Counted from the stretch's first letter, positions 47,074 to 57,565 are shown. The stretch is DNA of 64,000 bases from Methylobacterium sp. W2 (GCF_020662345.1 NZ_VMOA01000012.1:1-64000), one strand, 5' to 3'. The notes: generated by a model from the letters alone, not told the origin. A program made the numbers and translations.

Positions 47074-48165
47074 TCAGTTCCCCTCCGTCTTCGAAGCGCC
47101 CGGCTTGGGGGGCGACTTCGTCGGCTTGGCGGCCTTGGGCGACGTCGTGTCGTCCGGCCCCAGATCGTCGCTGGCACCGGAGGCGAGGGGTTGCGGCGGC
47201 GGCTCGTCCCGGAGCAGGTCCGATTGCGTTCCCGCCTCGGCACCAGCGGCTTCGGCGCGCGCCACCGTCACCCCGGCATTGGCCGTGGGATGACCCGGCT
47301 GAGCCTTGGAATCGTCACCGTCCGCTGCGTCGGCCTTGTCACCGGTCTTGACCGGCTCTTCGCCTCCGGCCGAGCGCTGGGCGGGGCCGTCAGAGGCCGA
47401 CGAGGCAGCAGCACGCCCGGCATCGGGCTTGGCCGGCTTCGGATCGGTGGCGGCGCGCTGCTCGGAGGACGCCGCTTCGGACTTGCCCTCGGACGTGGTG
47501 TCGTCGGCCGCATGCTCCTCGAAGCGCTTGCGCCAGGCACCGACGCGGGAGCCATCGAACAGGGTCGCGTCGGTAAGGGTGTCGGCGCCGCCCTTCGGCT
47601 CGGACGAGGTACGTCCCACCTGCGAGCCGACTTTCACCGGGCGGCCGGCGGCCAGATCGTCCATCAACGTGCCGAGGAGATCCGGGGTCAGGTCCTCGTA
47701 GTAATCCTGGTTGATCTGCGCCATCGGGGCGTTGCAGCAGGCGCCGAGGCACTCGACTTCGAGCCACGAGAAGTTGCCGTCGGCGCTCACATGGCCAGGC
47801 GCACCGAGGCGCTCTTGAAGGTAGTCCTTCAGCTCGCGCGCGCCGCAGGAATCGCACGGCACCGTACCGCAGAGCTGGATCCAGAATCGGCCCACCGGCT
47901 CCAGGGCGAACATCGTGTAGAAGGTCGCCACTTCGAGAACGCGGATATGCGGCATGCCGAGTTCGGCCGCCACCGCCTCGATGGCCGCGCGCGGCAGCCA
48001 GCCGCCATTCTGCTCCTGCGCCTTCCACAGAAGCGGGATCACGGCGGAGGCCTGACGCCCTTCGGGATATTTCTCGATCTGCCCTTTCGCCCATTCGGCG
48101 TTCTCGGACGAGAAGGCGAAGGAGGCCGGCTGCTCGGAAGCGGGGGCGAGTCTGCGGTTGGCCAT
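47074..48165 (-). CDS. nuoE: NADH-quinone oxidoreductase subunit E, extended
   Basis: A 363-residue protein. Residues 1-165 are the thioredoxin-like NuoE domain with the N1a 2Fe-2S cysteines in [12 protein letters not shown] and [10 protein letters not shown]. Residues 175-215 keep a segment common in alphaproteobacteria ([20 protein letters not shown]). From about 218 to the end, some 145 residues are low-complexity Ala/Asp/Pro/Lys/Ser-rich sequence, nearly doubling the E. coli length. Probably disordered. Confidence 0.94.
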   Translation of the reverse strand: MANRRLAPASEQPASFAFSSENAEWAKGQIEKYPEGRQASAVIPLLWKAQEQNGGWLPRAAIEAVAAELGMPHIRVLEVATFYTMFALEPVGRFWIQLCGTVPCDSCGARELKDYLQERLGAPGHVSADGNFSWLEVECLGACCNAPMAQINQDYYEDLTPDLLGTLMDDLAAGRPVKVGSQVGRTSSEPKGGADTLTDATLFDGSRVGAWRKRFEEHAADDTTSEGKSEAASSEQRAATDPKPAKPDAGRAAASSASDGPAQRSAGGEEPVKTGDKADAADGDDSKAQPGHPTANAGVTVARAEAAGAEAGTQSDLLRDEPPPQPLASGASDDLGPDDTTSPKAAKPTKSPPKPGASKTEGN

Positions 48166-48187
48166 CAGTGCGAAACCTCGAATACCG

Positions 48188-49378
48188 TCACCGGTCCACC
48201 TCGCCGAACACGATGTCGAGCGTGCCGAGCACGCAGGACACGTCGGCCAGCATGTGGCCGCGGCACATCCAGTCCATGGCCTGGAGATGGGCGAAACCCG
48301 GAGCGCGGATCTTGCAGCGGTAGGGCTTGTTGGTGCCGTCGGCGACGAGATAGACGCCGAACTCGCCCTTGGGCGCCTCGACCGCCGCGTAGACCTCGCC
48401 GGCCGGGACGTGGAAGCCTTCGGTGTAGAGTTTGAAGTGGTGAATCAGCGCTTCCATCGAGCGCTTCATCTCGCGGCGCGGTGGGGGCGCGAACTTGCCG
48501 TCGGTGGCGGCGATCGGCCCCTGCCCGGCGGGCTCACGCAGCTTCACGCAGCATTGCCGCATGATCTTGGCCGATTCGCGCATCTCTTCCATGCGGATGA
48601 CCTGGCGATCGTAGGTGTCGCCGTTCCTTCCCACGGGAACGTCGAACTCCATCTCCTCGTAGCATTCGTAGGGCTGCGACTTACGCAGATCCCACGGGAT
48701 GCCGGAGCCGCGCACCATCACCCCGGAGAAGCCCCAGGCCATGGCCTCGTCCACGGTGACGATGCCGATGTCGACGTTGCGCTGCTTGAAGATGCGGTTG
48801 CCCATGACGAGATTGTCGAGGTCGTCCACAACCTGCAGGAACGGGTCGATGAACGCCTCGATGTCGTCGATCAGCGCCGGCGGCAGGTCCTGGTGCACGC
48901 CGCCGGGCCGGAAGTAATTGGCGTGGAGACGCGCACCCGAGGCGCGCTCGTAGAAGATCATCAACTTCTCACGCTCCTCGAAGCCCCAGAGCGGCGGCGT
49001 CAAAGCGCCGACATCCATCGCCTGCGTGGTGACGTTGAGGAGGTGGGAGAGGATGCGGCCGATCTCGCAGAACAGCACGCGGATGAGCTGAGCCCGGCGC
49101 GGCACCTGCAACCCGAGCAGCTTCTCGATGCCGAGACAGAAGGCATGCTCTTGGTTCATAGGCGAGACGTAGTCGAGCCGGTCGAAATACGGTGTCGCCT
49201 GCAGGTAGGTCTTGTGCTCGATCAGCTTCTCCGTGCCCCGATGCAGGAGGCCGATATGCGGATCGACCCGCTCGACGATCTCGCCGTCGAGTTCCAGAAC
49301 GAGGCGCAGCACGCCATGCGCCGCCGGGTGCTGGGGGCCGAAATTGATCGCGAAGTTGCGGATATTGTGCTCGGTCAT
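48188..49378 (-). CDS. nuoD: NADH-quinone oxidoreductase subunit D
   Basis: A 396-residue subunit related to [NiFe]-hydrogenase large subunits. [56 protein letters not shown] and the C-terminal DIVFGEVDR are typical. It forms the quinone site with NuoB. Separate from nuoC, unlike the fused E. coli gene. Confidence 0.97.
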   Translation of the reverse strand: MTEHNIRNFAINFGPQHPAAHGVLRLVLELDGEIVERVDPHIGLLHRGTEKLIEHKTYLQATPYFDRLDYVSPMNQEHAFCLGIEKLLGLQVPRRAQLIRVLFCEIGRILSHLLNVTTQAMDVGALTPPLWGFEEREKLMIFYERASGARLHANYFRPGGVHQDLPPALIDDIEAFIDPFLQVVDDLDNLVMGNRIFKQRNVDIGIVTVDEAMAWGFSGVMVRGSGIPWDLRKSQPYECYEEMEFDVPVGRNGDTYDRQVIRMEEMRESAKIMRQCCVKLREPAGQGPIAATDGKFAPPPRREMKRSMEALIHHFKLYTEGFHVPAGEVYAAVEAPKGEFGVYLVADGTNKPYRCKIRAPGFAHLQAMDWMCRGHMLADVSCVLGTLDIVFGEVDR

Positions 49379-49394
49379 GGCCTCGCTCCGCCTC

Positions 49395-50039
49395 TCAAGC
49401 CGACTTTTTCTCGTCGCCCGGAAGCACGTATTCGGTGCCCTCCCATGGCGAGAGGAAGTCGAAGTTCCGGAATTCCTGCGCCAGCTTCACCGGCTCGTAG
49501 ACCACGCGGGCTTCGTCCTGGTCGTAGCGGACCTCGACGAAGCCGGTGAGCGGGAAGTCCTTTCGGAGCGGATGCCCCTCGAACCCGTAATCCGTCAGGA
49601 GGCGGCGGAGATCGGGATGTCCGGAAAACAGGACGCCGTAGAGATCGTAGGTCTCGCGCTCGAACCAGTTGGCAGCCGGGAACACGTCGATGACGGAGGG
49701 GACCGGGGTCTGGTCGTCGGTCTGCACCTTCACCCGGATGCGGCTGTTATGGCGCAGGGAGAGCAGGTGGTAGACGACGTCGAAACGCTTCTCGCGGTTC
49801 GGGTAATCCGCGCCGCAGATGTCGATGAAGCACCGGAAGGCGCAGGCCGGGTCGTCGCGCAGATAGGTCAGTGCATAGACGATGTCGCTCGCCTGCACGT
49901 TCAGCGTCAGTTCGCCGAAGGCGATGGTGCGCGAAACGATGGCCGGGCCAAGCGCCGCCCCGACATGGTCGCCGAGCGCCTGGAGCGAGCCGTCGGCCGG
50001 GGCCGCGGTATGGGCGAGGATCGAGATGCCGTTGCTCAT
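49395..50039 (-). CDS. nuoC: NADH-quinone oxidoreductase subunit C
   Basis: A 214-residue connecting subunit. [78 protein letters not shown] (read in pieces) match the 30-kDa subunit signature. The N-terminal 45 residues before the core are variable. Confidence 0.96.
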   Translation of the reverse strand: MSNGISILAHTAAPADGSLQALGDHVGAALGPAIVSRTIAFGELTLNVQASDIVYALTYLRDDPACAFRCFIDICGADYPNREKRFDVVYHLLSLRHNSRIRVKVQTDDQTPVPSVIDVFPAANWFERETYDLYGVLFSGHPDLRRLLTDYGFEGHPLRKDFPLTGFVEVRYDQDEARVVYEPVKLAQEFRNFDFLSPWEGTEYVLPGDEKKSA

Positions 50040-50048
50040 GGCGGACCC

Positions 50049-50636
50049 TCAGCGCTCGATCGTGCCGGTGCGGCGGATCTTCTTCTGCAGGAGGAGCACG
50101 CCGTAGAGCAGCGCCTCCGCCGTGGGCGGGCAGCCCGGCACGTAGATGTCCACCGGCACCACCCGGTCGCAGCCGCGCACCACCGAGTAGGAATAGTGAT
50201 AATAGCCGCCGCCATTGGCGCAGGAGCCCATCGAGATGACATAGCGCGGCTCCGGCATCTGGTCGTAGACCTTGCGCAAAGCGGGAGCCATCTTGTTGGT
50301 CAGGGTCCCCGCCACGATCATCACGTCGGATTGGCGCGGCGAACCACGCGGCGCGAATCCGAAACGCTCGCAATCATAGCGCGGCATCGACATCTGCATC
50401 ATCTCGACCGCGCAACAGGCGAGGCCGAACGTCATCCACATCAGCGACCCGGTGCGGGCCCAGTTGATGAGGTCGTCCGTCGAGGTGATGAGGAAGCCGC
50501 GGTCGGCGAGTTCGCTGTTGATCGACAGGAAGGTCGGATCATCGGCGCCGATGGGACGGCCGGTATTCGGATCGATGATCCCCTTCGGCGCAGGTGCGAC
50601 GGCGGGGATCCGGGTCATGTCTGGACTGAAGGCCAT
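50049..50636 (-). CDS. nuoB: NADH-quinone oxidoreductase subunit B
   Basis: A 195-residue subunit with the terminal N2 4Fe-4S cluster that reduces quinone. The tandem cysteines in [14 protein letters not shown], plus [14 protein letters not shown] and [13 protein letters not shown] (here [13 protein letters not shown]), are the ligands. The first 40 residues are a variable extension. Confidence 0.97.
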   Translation of the reverse strand: MAFSPDMTRIPAVAPAPKGIIDPNTGRPIGADDPTFLSINSELADRGFLITSTDDLINWARTGSLMWMTFGLACCAVEMMQMSMPRYDCERFGFAPRGSPRQSDVMIVAGTLTNKMAPALRKVYDQMPEPRYVISMGSCANGGGYYHYSYSVVRGCDRVVPVDIYVPGCPPTAEALLYGVLLLQKKIRRTGTIER

Positions 50637-50689
50637 CGGTTTCTCGGGATCCGGCTTCGGGCAATGCGATTGTCAGGTCGACGGGACGG

Positions 50690-51055
50690 CTAGTCCCATT
50701 CGAGGGCGCCCTTGCGCCACTCGTAGACGAACCCGACCGTGAGCACGCCGAGGAAGGCCATCATCGACCACATGCCGAACCAGCCGAGCTCACCGAAGGT
50801 GATCGCCCAGGGGAACAAGAACGCGACTTCGAGGTCGAAGATGATGAACAAGATAGCGACGAGATAAAACCGCACGTCGAACTTCATGCGGGCATCGTCG
50901 AAAGCATTGAAGCCGCACTCGTAAGCCGAGAGCTTCTCCGGGTCCGGGCTGTTGTAGGCGACGAGGAACGGCGCGACGAGCAGAGCCACGGCGATGAACA
51001 ACGACACGCCAATGAAAACGATGAGGGGCAGATAATCCGCCAGCAGGCTTGTCAT
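50690..51055 (-). CDS. nuoA: NADH-quinone oxidoreductase subunit A
   Basis: A 121-residue three-helix membrane subunit, first gene of the operon. [39 protein letters not shown] (recognised as a whole, quoted as sections [26 protein letters not shown]) is diagnostic. ATG at 51055 is the usual start; the frame opens at 51124 without support. Confidence 0.96.
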   Translation of the reverse strand: MTSLLADYLPLIVFIGVSLFIAVALLVAPFLVAYNSPDPEKLSAYECGFNAFDDARMKFDVRFYLVAILFIIFDLEVAFLFPWAITFGELGWFGMWSMMAFLGVLTVGFVYEWRKGALEWD

Positions 51056-51514
51056 ACGACACCTCTCGTGTTCGTGGCGGGCAAAGCGCCTCGCGAGCGC
51101 TCGACCGGTATGGAATTGCTCCAATGCCAGACTGCGCAGGCGCGAGGCTTAGACGACCCCCTTGAGCGAAACAAGGGCGTCGTGCGTCGCACAAATCCGG
51201 CCATGCCCGTGAAGTATGGGGCGGATCGCATCCGGCAACACGACCGATCCGCGCAGCCCCCTGACCGGTGGTCCGACGGTCCTGGCAAACGCCCGATATG
51301 GCCGGTTTCCTGCATGGCCCCGCCTTCGCTCGATCGTCCCGTCACGAGGCCTGGAAACAAGGATTCCGGGGACATCCGGACGGGGGGGAGATGGCAAGGA
51401 ACGGCGCTTGTGGGACACACGGAACCAGAACCTTGGCCGTGAGTTCCGTTCATGTCCCACTCAGGCCGGATGGCGTTAGGTCGTCGCAATATTCGACCTT
51501 ACAGGAGACGTTTC
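51056..51514. other. Divergent promoter region, nuoA and GT4 gene
   Basis: These 459 bases should hold the promoter of the whole nuo operon. On the minus strand CTTGTT and CTAAGC stand 17 bases apart (about 51150-51178), a weak fit to the alphaproteobacterial consensus. On the plus side I only see AGGAG at 51503-51507, the ribosome site of the glycosyltransferase. No gene is supported in between. Confidence 0.35.
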
Positions 51515-52648
51515 GTGCGCATTGCCCAGATTGCTCCGCTCTCGGAGGCAGTACCTCCGAAGTTCTACGGCGGCACCGAGCGCGTCGTATCGTGGATCAC
51601 GGAGGAACTCGTCCGGCAGGGACATGATGTGACCCTGTTCGCCAGCGGCGATTCGGAGACATCCGCCAAGCTCGCCGCCTGCACGCCCGAGGGCCTTCGC
51701 CTCCTCGGATACCGCGATCACACCGCGAGCCATCTGGCGATGCTGCACACCGTCCATAAGCGGGCGCACGAGTTCGATGTGCTGCACTTCCACATCGACC
51801 TTCTGCAATACCCGATGTTCGAAGACCTCTACCACAAGTGCGTCACGACCATGCACGGCCGCCTCGACGTGCCCGATTTCATGCCGGTCTACCGCACCTT
51901 CACGGGCATGCCCCTGGTCTCGATCTCCGACAACCAGCGCGAGCCGATGCCATCGACCTCGAACTGGCAGTCGACGATTCATCACGGCCTGCCGGCCGAG
52001 AACTGCCCGTATTATCCGGACGCCAAAGGCGGCTACCTCGCCTTCCTCGGCCGCATCTCCCCCGAGAAGCGCCCCGACCGCGCAATCCAGATGGCGATTC
52101 AATCCGGTGTGAAGCTGAAGATCGCCGCCAAGGTCGACAAGGCCGACCAGGATTACTGGGACGAAGTCATCGAGCCGATGATCCACCACCCGCTCGTCGA
52201 GTTCATCGGCGAGATCAACGAGGAGCAGAAGAAGGACTTCCTCGGTAACGCCCTGGCGTTGGCCTTCCCGATCGATTGGCCGGAGCCTTTCGGCCTCGTC
52301 ATGATCGAGGCAATGTCGGCCGGCACGCCGGTGATCGCGTTCCGCAACGGCTCCGTGCCGGAAGTTATCGCCGACGGCGTCAGCGGCGTCCTGTGCGACA
52401 CGATGGACGATGCGATTGCAGCCGTGCACAAGGTCAAGACCATGAGCCGCGCCGGCGTGCGCCGCCACTTCGAGACGCAGTTCACCGCCGAGTGCATGGT
52501 GAAGAAGTATGTGGCGGTCTACGAGCAGCTGATCGAGAACGAGAAGAACGTCATCAAGATGCCGCGCGCGGGTGCCTTCACCCCGCATTATGGCGATCTG
52601 AACGGCTCGGCCCGCCCGTCGCTGTCCGCCGCTGCCATGCCTGCCTGA
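51515..52648 (+). CDS. GT4-family glycosyltransferase
   Basis: A 377-residue GT-B enzyme. N-terminal RIAQIAPLSEAVPPKFYGGTERVV is the glycine-rich acceptor loop of the GT4 type. The donor domain has LAFLGRISPEKRPDRAIQMA, EINEEQKKDFLGNALAL and PFGLVMIEAMSAGTPVIAFRNGSVPEV with the E-x7-E pattern. GTG start at 51515 with AGGAG 7 bases upstream. Lies before a glycogen-debranching-type enzyme, which suggests alpha-glucan or related sugar handling, though a terminator separates the two. Confidence 0.88.
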   Translation: MRIAQIAPLSEAVPPKFYGGTERVVSWITEELVRQGHDVTLFASGDSETSAKLAACTPEGLRLLGYRDHTASHLAMLHTVHKRAHEFDVLHFHIDLLQYPMFEDLYHKCVTTMHGRLDVPDFMPVYRTFTGMPLVSISDNQREPMPSTSNWQSTIHHGLPAENCPYYPDAKGGYLAFLGRISPEKRPDRAIQMAIQSGVKLKIAAKVDKADQDYWDEVIEPMIHHPLVEFIGEINEEQKKDFLGNALALAFPIDWPEPFGLVMIEAMSAGTPVIAFRNGSVPEVIADGVSGVLCDTMDDAIAAVHKVKTMSRAGVRRHFETQFTAECMVKKYVAVYEQLIENEKNVIKMPRAGAFTPHYGDLNGSARPSLSAAAMPA

Positions 52649-52748
52649 AAATCCTCGCAGAAAGGCTGGTGCCATAGCGCGTCAGCCTTGCTAACCTCTC
52701 GCCGAGTCGACGGCCCTCATTCGTGAGATCCGCCGCTACCGGTTATCG

Positions 52749-52787
52749 AAGGCCGCTGGATCGCCCTTTCGCGACCGGCGGCCTTTT
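52749..52787 (+). terminator. Intrinsic terminator after the GT4 gene
   Basis: AAGGCCGC (52749-52756) pairs with GCGGCCTT (52778-52785), followed by TT. The 21-base interior also contains GC-rich complementary sequence. It is about 100 bases past the glycosyltransferase stop and 155 before the next start. Confidence 0.5.
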
Positions 52788-52941
52788 GATTCGCGAGAGA
52801 CGATCCAGCGCGTCGGGCCAGGGAGCGAAAGTCGCTTCATCGAGCCCGTCGACGCGACCGAGACGATCTGCGACATCGGGCCGGAGAGGCCCGGCTTCGA
52901 TACCGCGGGTCCGATAATCCACTTCCCGGAGACGTTCAGGC

Positions 52942-55278
52942 ATGGCGGCGAACACTTCCACGGCGACGACACAGGGCGGTCCCAGCAGCACGAACGGGCT
53001 GGGACAGGGGTTCCAGGATGCCGACGAGGTGCTGCCGCAATATCATATCGAGGCGCAGACCTCGCTGGTGGAGCGCCCCCTACGCTCGCTGAAATACGGC
53101 GAAGCCTTCGCCGTCCTCGACAGCTACGGCGATATCGGCGTGCTCCCCGGTCCAGAGGGCCTGTATTTCCAGGATACGCGCTACCTGTCGCGCCTCGGCT
53201 TCACCATCGAGGACCAGCGTCCGCTGCTGCTCTCGTCGGTGATGCAGGACGACAACGGCGCGCTGAGCGTCGACATGACGACGCCGGACATCCGCATCGA
53301 TGCCCATGACGAGACCACGATCCCCCGCGAGTTGATCGCGATCGAGCGGACGAAATTCCTGTTCAAGGGGGCCTGCTACGACCGGATCGGGCTGCGCAAC
53401 TACGATTCGCGCCATTGGAAGCTCAAGATCGGTGTGACTTTCGACGCCGACTACCGCGACCTGTTCGAGGTGCGCGGCATGGACCGGCCGGTCCGCGGCA
53501 AGCGCAGCGTGCAGGTGGCGAACGAATCGGAAGTCCAGTTCCGCTATGTCGGCCTCGACGAGGTGGTGCGCACCACGAGCCTGCATTTCGGGCCGAAGCC
53601 GCACCATATCGAGCCGGGCCGCGCCGAGTTCGAGGTCTCGCTGCCTCCGGGCGGCCGGACATCGTTGTTCATCCGCGTCGTCTGCGAATCGCACCGCGCC
53701 TTCACCAGCGCCCCGGCCGCGGAAAAGGTCGGCGAGGACGCCGCCGCCGGTCTGTCGCAGGCAGCGGGAAGCGGCGCGGGCGCGCGCCATCCCAAGGGCC
53801 TCGGTGAAGGCGTGATCTTCGCCCGTGCCTATCGCGACGCGCGCCGGGACCTGCGCCAGCTCACCGCCGGCATCACCACGATCATCTCGTCGAACGACCA
53901 GTTCAACGAAGCGGCCTGCCGCGCCACCGCCGATCTCTACATGCTGGCGAGCCGCACGCCCGAGGGTATCTACCCCTTCGCCGGCATCCCCTGGTACTCC
54001 ACCGTGTTCGGCCGCGACGGCATCATCACCGCGATGATGGCCCTCTGGATCGACCCGAACTTCGCCAAGGGCGTCCTGCGCTATCTCGCCTCGACGCAGG
54101 CCAAGGCCGTGGACCCCGCCGCCGACGCCCAGCCCGGCAAGGTCCTGCACGAAACCCGGCGCGGCGAGATGGCGATGCTCGGCGAGGTGCCGTTCCGCCA
54201 CTATTACGGCACCATCGACGGCACGCCGCTCTTCGTCATGCTGGCCTACGAGTATTACGCCGTCACCGGCGACATCGAGACGATCGAGCGGATCTGGCCG
54301 GCCCTCGAACTCGCCCTCGCATGGATGAACGAGTACGGCGACCGGGACGGCGACGGCTTCGTCGAATATGCCCGCGACACCGACAAGGGCCTCGAGAATC
54401 AGGGCTGGAAGGACAGCCACGACTCGATCTTCCACACCGACGGCCATCTTGCCAAAGGTCCGATCGCCCTGTGCGAGGTCCAGGGTTACGTCTATGCCGC
54501 CAAGAACGGCATGGCCAAGCTCGCCACCCTGCTCGGCCACGACGACCTCGCCACCCGCCTCGGCAAGGAGGCGCTGGCGCTCCGCGAAAACTTCGACAAG
54601 GCCTTCTGGTGCGAGGAGATCGGCACCTACGCGCTGGCCCTGGACGGGGCGAAGAAGCAATGCGCTGTGCGCTCGTCCAATGCCGGCCACGCCCTCTTCA
54701 CCGGTATCGCCCTGCCGGAGCGGGCCGCGAGTGTCGCCGCTAACTTGCTCTCGAAAGACGGGTTCAACGGCTGGGGCGTGCGCACGATCGCGCGCGGCGA
54801 GGCCCGCTACAACCCGATGTCGTACCATAACGGCTCGATCTGGCCGCACGACAACGCCTTGGTCGCCATGGGCCTCGCGCGCTACGACCTGAAGCCGGAA
54901 GCCTCCCGCATCTTCCAGGGCATGTTCGACACCGCCCTCTACCAGGACCAGAAACGCCTGCCGGAGCTGTTCTGCGGTTTCATGCGCCGCAACCAACGCG
55001 GACCGGTCTCCTATCCGGTGGCCTGCTCGCCCCAGGCCTGGGCGGCGGCGGCGCCGTTCGCCTTCCTCTCGGCCTGCATCGGTTTGGAGATCCAGCACGA
55101 CCGCAACCGCATCCGTCTGCGCAATCCCACCCTGCCGGCCTTCCTCGAAGGCGTCTCGATCTTCAACTTGAAGCTCGGGGAATCGCGGATCGACCTGCGG
55201 GTCCAGCGCTACGGCAGCGACGTCACGGTGAACGTGCTGAGGCGGGTAGGCGACGCGCAGGTATCCGTGGTGAAGTAA
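52942..55278 (+). CDS. Amylo-alpha-1,6-glucosidase / glycogen debranching-type enzyme
   Basis: A 778-residue protein with two parts. Residues 45-260 are the bacterial GDE N-terminal beta domain (VLDSYGDIGVLPGPEGLYFQ, DTRYLSRLGF). Residues 310-720 form an (alpha/alpha)6 barrel of the GH15/GDE-C kind: GIPWYSTVFGRDGIITAMMA, MAMLGEVPFRHYYGTIDGTP, ENQGWKDSHDSIF and NPMSYHNGSIWPHDNALVAM, which include the acidic residues expected for catalysis. Substrate is inferred as alpha-1,6-linked glucan; no signal peptide. Partner of the GT4 gene upstream. Confidence 0.85.
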   Translation: MAANTSTATTQGGPSSTNGLGQGFQDADEVLPQYHIEAQTSLVERPLRSLKYGEAFAVLDSYGDIGVLPGPEGLYFQDTRYLSRLGFTIEDQRPLLLSSVMQDDNGALSVDMTTPDIRIDAHDETTIPRELIAIERTKFLFKGACYDRIGLRNYDSRHWKLKIGVTFDADYRDLFEVRGMDRPVRGKRSVQVANESEVQFRYVGLDEVVRTTSLHFGPKPHHIEPGRAEFEVSLPPGGRTSLFIRVVCESHRAFTSAPAAEKVGEDAAAGLSQAAGSGAGARHPKGLGEGVIFARAYRDARRDLRQLTAGITTIISSNDQFNEAACRATADLYMLASRTPEGIYPFAGIPWYSTVFGRDGIITAMMALWIDPNFAKGVLRYLASTQAKAVDPAADAQPGKVLHETRRGEMAMLGEVPFRHYYGTIDGTPLFVMLAYEYYAVTGDIETIERIWPALELALAWMNEYGDRDGDGFVEYARDTDKGLENQGWKDSHDSIFHTDGHLAKGPIALCEVQGYVYAAKNGMAKLATLLGHDDLATRLGKEALALRENFDKAFWCEEIGTYALALDGAKKQCAVRSSNAGHALFTGIALPERAASVAANLLSKDGFNGWGVRTIARGEARYNPMSYHNGSIWPHDNALVAMGLARYDLKPEASRIFQGMFDTALYQDQKRLPELFCGFMRRNQRGPVSYPVACSPQAWAAAAPFAFLSACIGLEIQHDRNRIRLRNPTLPAFLEGVSIFNLKLGESRIDLRVQRYGSDVTVNVLRRVGDAQVSVVK

Positions 55279-55291
55279 AACCTCGAGAATT

Positions 55292-55315
55292 GGGGGCGGC
55301 CCACAAGCCGCCCCC
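55292..55315 (+). terminator. Hairpin after the debranching-enzyme gene
   Basis: GGGGGCGGC and its exact complement (55292-55300 and 55307-55315) flank a 6-base loop, 14 bases past the stop. No U-run, so efficiency is uncertain. Confidence 0.5.
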
Positions 55316-55380
55316 GTCCCTCGCGACAAGCACAAAGCTGCCCCGAATCACACGATATTCGGGACCGGCCGTGAGGCGAT

Positions 55381-55413
55381 AAAAAAAGCCGCCTCCCCAA
55401 GGAAGCGGCTTTT
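55381..55413 (-). terminator. Intrinsic terminator of infC
   Basis: AAAAGCCGC (55384-55392) and its complement (55405-55413); on the minus strand the stem is followed by seven T. It lies 37 bases beyond the infC stop. Confidence 0.85.
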
Positions 55414-55449
55414 CAATCGTCTATGTCCCGTGACGGGACGATGCCTGCC

Positions 55450-55992
55450 TCAGCGCGGCGCCAGGATCATGATCATCTGGCGGCCCTCGAGCATCGGCTC
55501 GCTTTCAACCTTGGCGATTTCCTGGGTCTCGTTCTTCACCCGCTCGAGCAGGCGCAGGCCGATATCCTGGTGCGCCATCTCACGGCCACGGAAGCGCAGG
55601 GTGACCTTCACCTTGTCGCCCTCCTCGAAGAAGCGGATGACCGCCTTCATCTTGGTGTCGTAATCGTGCTTGTCGATACCGGGGCGGAGCTTGATCTCCT
55701 TGACCTCGACCGTCTTCTGCTTCTTGCGGGCCTCGTTCTGCTTCTTCTGTTCGTTGAAGCGGAAGCGGCCGTAATCGAGAAGCTTACAGACGGGAGGGAC
55801 GGAGTTCGGCGCGATTTCCACGAGATCGAGGCCCGCCTCTTCGGCGAGGGTGAGCGCGTCGAAGAAGGCAACGACACCGCGGTTCTGCCCGGTATCATCG
55901 ATGAGCTGCACTTCGCGGACGCCACGGATGTCCCGATTGGCGCGCGGCCCGTCCTTCTGCGGGGCCGGCATGGCTCTCATTGGTCTACGAAT
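55450..55992 (-). CDS. infC: Translation initiation factor IF-3, AUU start
   Basis: IF-3 binds the 30S subunit and checks start-codon pairing. [49 protein letters not shown] and the C-domain [31 protein letters not shown] (seen in pieces) are the family motifs. The first ATG (55980) is 21 bases from the only Shine-Dalgarno, AGGAG at 56002-56006. ATT at 55990-55992, in frame and 9 bases from AGGAG, adds IRRP, which matches the usual alphaproteobacterial N-terminus IRRP-RA. AUU starts in infC allow IF-3 to repress itself. Confidence 0.85.
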   Translation of the reverse strand: MRRPMRAMPAPQKDGPRANRDIRGVREVQLIDDTGQNRGVVAFFDALTLAEEAGLDLVEIAPNSVPPVCKLLDYGRFRFNEQKKQNEARKKQKTVEVKEIKLRPGIDKHDYDTKMKAVIRFFEEGDKVKVTLRFRGREMAHQDIGLRLLERVKNETQEIAKVESEPMLEGRQMIMILAPR

Positions 55993-56159
55993 GGCTTCAA
56001 TCTCCTAGTGAACGACGAAACGGCAGCCTTCGGACATCGCCCGGAGGGCTAGACCTGCCACCAATCGCTCCGGCAATCCGGTTACGGACACCATGTCCGA
56101 ACTGCGTCCTGTGTCAACAGGCAGGAACGGGTTTGGTTCACGAACCGGCTCATACGACG

Positions 56160-57386
56160 TCAGCGCGGGCGGTGGGCGAGGAGCTCTCCATAGATGCCGA
56201 GAGTTGCGCCCACCATGCCATCGAGGGAGAAATGCGCCTCCACATGGGCGCGCCCCCGCCTCGTCATGGCGTCCCGCGCGCTGGCCCCAAGGGTGAGCGC
56301 CTCAAGCAGAGCCTCGGCCAGGGCCGGCGCGTCGCCGGGCGGCACTCGCCAGCCGGTGCGCTGGGACGCAGGCACTTCCGGCGGGGCGAGCACCGTCTCC
56401 GGCACGGCGCCGAGATCCGAGACCACGACCGGGGTCCCGAGGGCCTGGGCTTCCACAGCCGAACGCCCGAAGGCCTCGGGCTCCACGGACGGCACGGCGA
56501 CCACCGAAGCCGCCCGGAAGGCGGCCGGCATGTCGGTGCAATGGCCGACCCGCAGGACGATGTCGCGGAGCCCGCGGGCCTCGATCAGCGCGTCGAGTTC
56601 CCGCTCGTAAGCGGAGCGCCCCTGCGGATCGCCGGCGAGGACGAAGACCACATCGGCAATGCCCCGATCGCGCAGGACGGACGCCGCCTCGATCAGCACG
56701 CGCTGCCCCTTCCAGGCGGTGAGCCGGGCCGCGAGCAGGACGACGCGTTGATGCGGCGCCACGCCCCAGGACCGGCGCAGGGCCTCGACGCGGGCCGGCG
56801 CCACGGCGCCGGGCGAGAATTGCGCGAGATCGGTGCCGCGGTGAACGACCCGGACACGGTCGCCGGCCTGATCGGGATGGAGCATCCGGATGAGGTCGGC
56901 GGTGTAGTGCGAGTTGGCGATGACCACGTCGCCGCGCGCCATCACCGAATTGTAGAGCACCTTCACGCCGGTCCGGCCGGAATAACTCCCGTGATAGGTG
57001 GTCACATAAGGGATCTTCAGCCGCCGGGCGGCGCCGAGGGCCACCCAGGCGGGGGCGCGCGAGCGGGCATGGATGATCTGGACCCCCTCGCGTCGGCACA
57101 GCCTGGCCAAGCGACCCACATTCAGCGCCATGGCGAGGGGATTCTTGGAGGCCGCCGGGAACGGAAGCCAGGTCCCGCCCTTGGCCTGCATCTCGCCGAC
57201 GAGGCGTCCGCCTTCCGTGGCCACGAGTGCCCGCGCGCCCACGGACGCGAGGGCTGCGGCCACATCCACCGTGGTGCGCTCCGCCCCGCCCGCGTCGAGG
57301 GCGGGAATGATCTGCAGCACGGTGGCGCCTGCCAGCGGCTGCGCTTCGCTGGGGAAACCTGCGCCAAATCGCTCATCGCCGCTCAT
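56160..57386 (-). CDS. GT4-family glycosyltransferase
   Basis: A 408-residue GT-B enzyme. LQIIPALDAGGAERTTVDVAAAL is the GT4 N-terminal glycine loop; IIHARSRAPAWVALGAARR, TYHGSYSGR, VHRGTDLAQFSP, LLAARLTAWKGQRVLIEAA and the donor motif PSVEPEAFGRSAVEAQALGTPVVVSD (E-x7-E) follow. Similar to sugar transferases of lipopolysaccharide or exopolysaccharide assembly. The frame opens at 57533; GGAAGG lies 9 bases before ATG 57386 and directly abuts ATG 57395, so I use 57386. Divergent from the hydrolase. Confidence 0.88.
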   Translation of the reverse strand: MSGDERFGAGFPSEAQPLAGATVLQIIPALDAGGAERTTVDVAAALASVGARALVATEGGRLVGEMQAKGGTWLPFPAASKNPLAMALNVGRLARLCRREGVQIIHARSRAPAWVALGAARRLKIPYVTTYHGSYSGRTGVKVLYNSVMARGDVVIANSHYTADLIRMLHPDQAGDRVRVVHRGTDLAQFSPGAVAPARVEALRRSWGVAPHQRVVLLAARLTAWKGQRVLIEAASVLRDRGIADVVFVLAGDPQGRSAYERELDALIEARGLRDIVLRVGHCTDMPAAFRAASVVAVPSVEPEAFGRSAVEAQALGTPVVVSDLGAVPETVLAPPEVPASQRTGWRVPPGDAPALAEALLEALTLGASARDAMTRRGRAHVEAHFSLDGMVGATLGIYGELLAHRPR

Positions 57387-57565
57387 CGCGACCATCCTTC
57401 CGGCGACGGCCGAATTGACGGAAAATAGTCGTCGAAGGGGCGAGGGGACTCGTCTCGTGTCTCGATCATGGTCTCCAGCATCGGGGGCACGCTTTACGGC
57501 TCGGTAAACGAAATGCGACTGCGTCACAGTCAAATGTCGGTTTTACCGGATTAAAAGGACTACGC

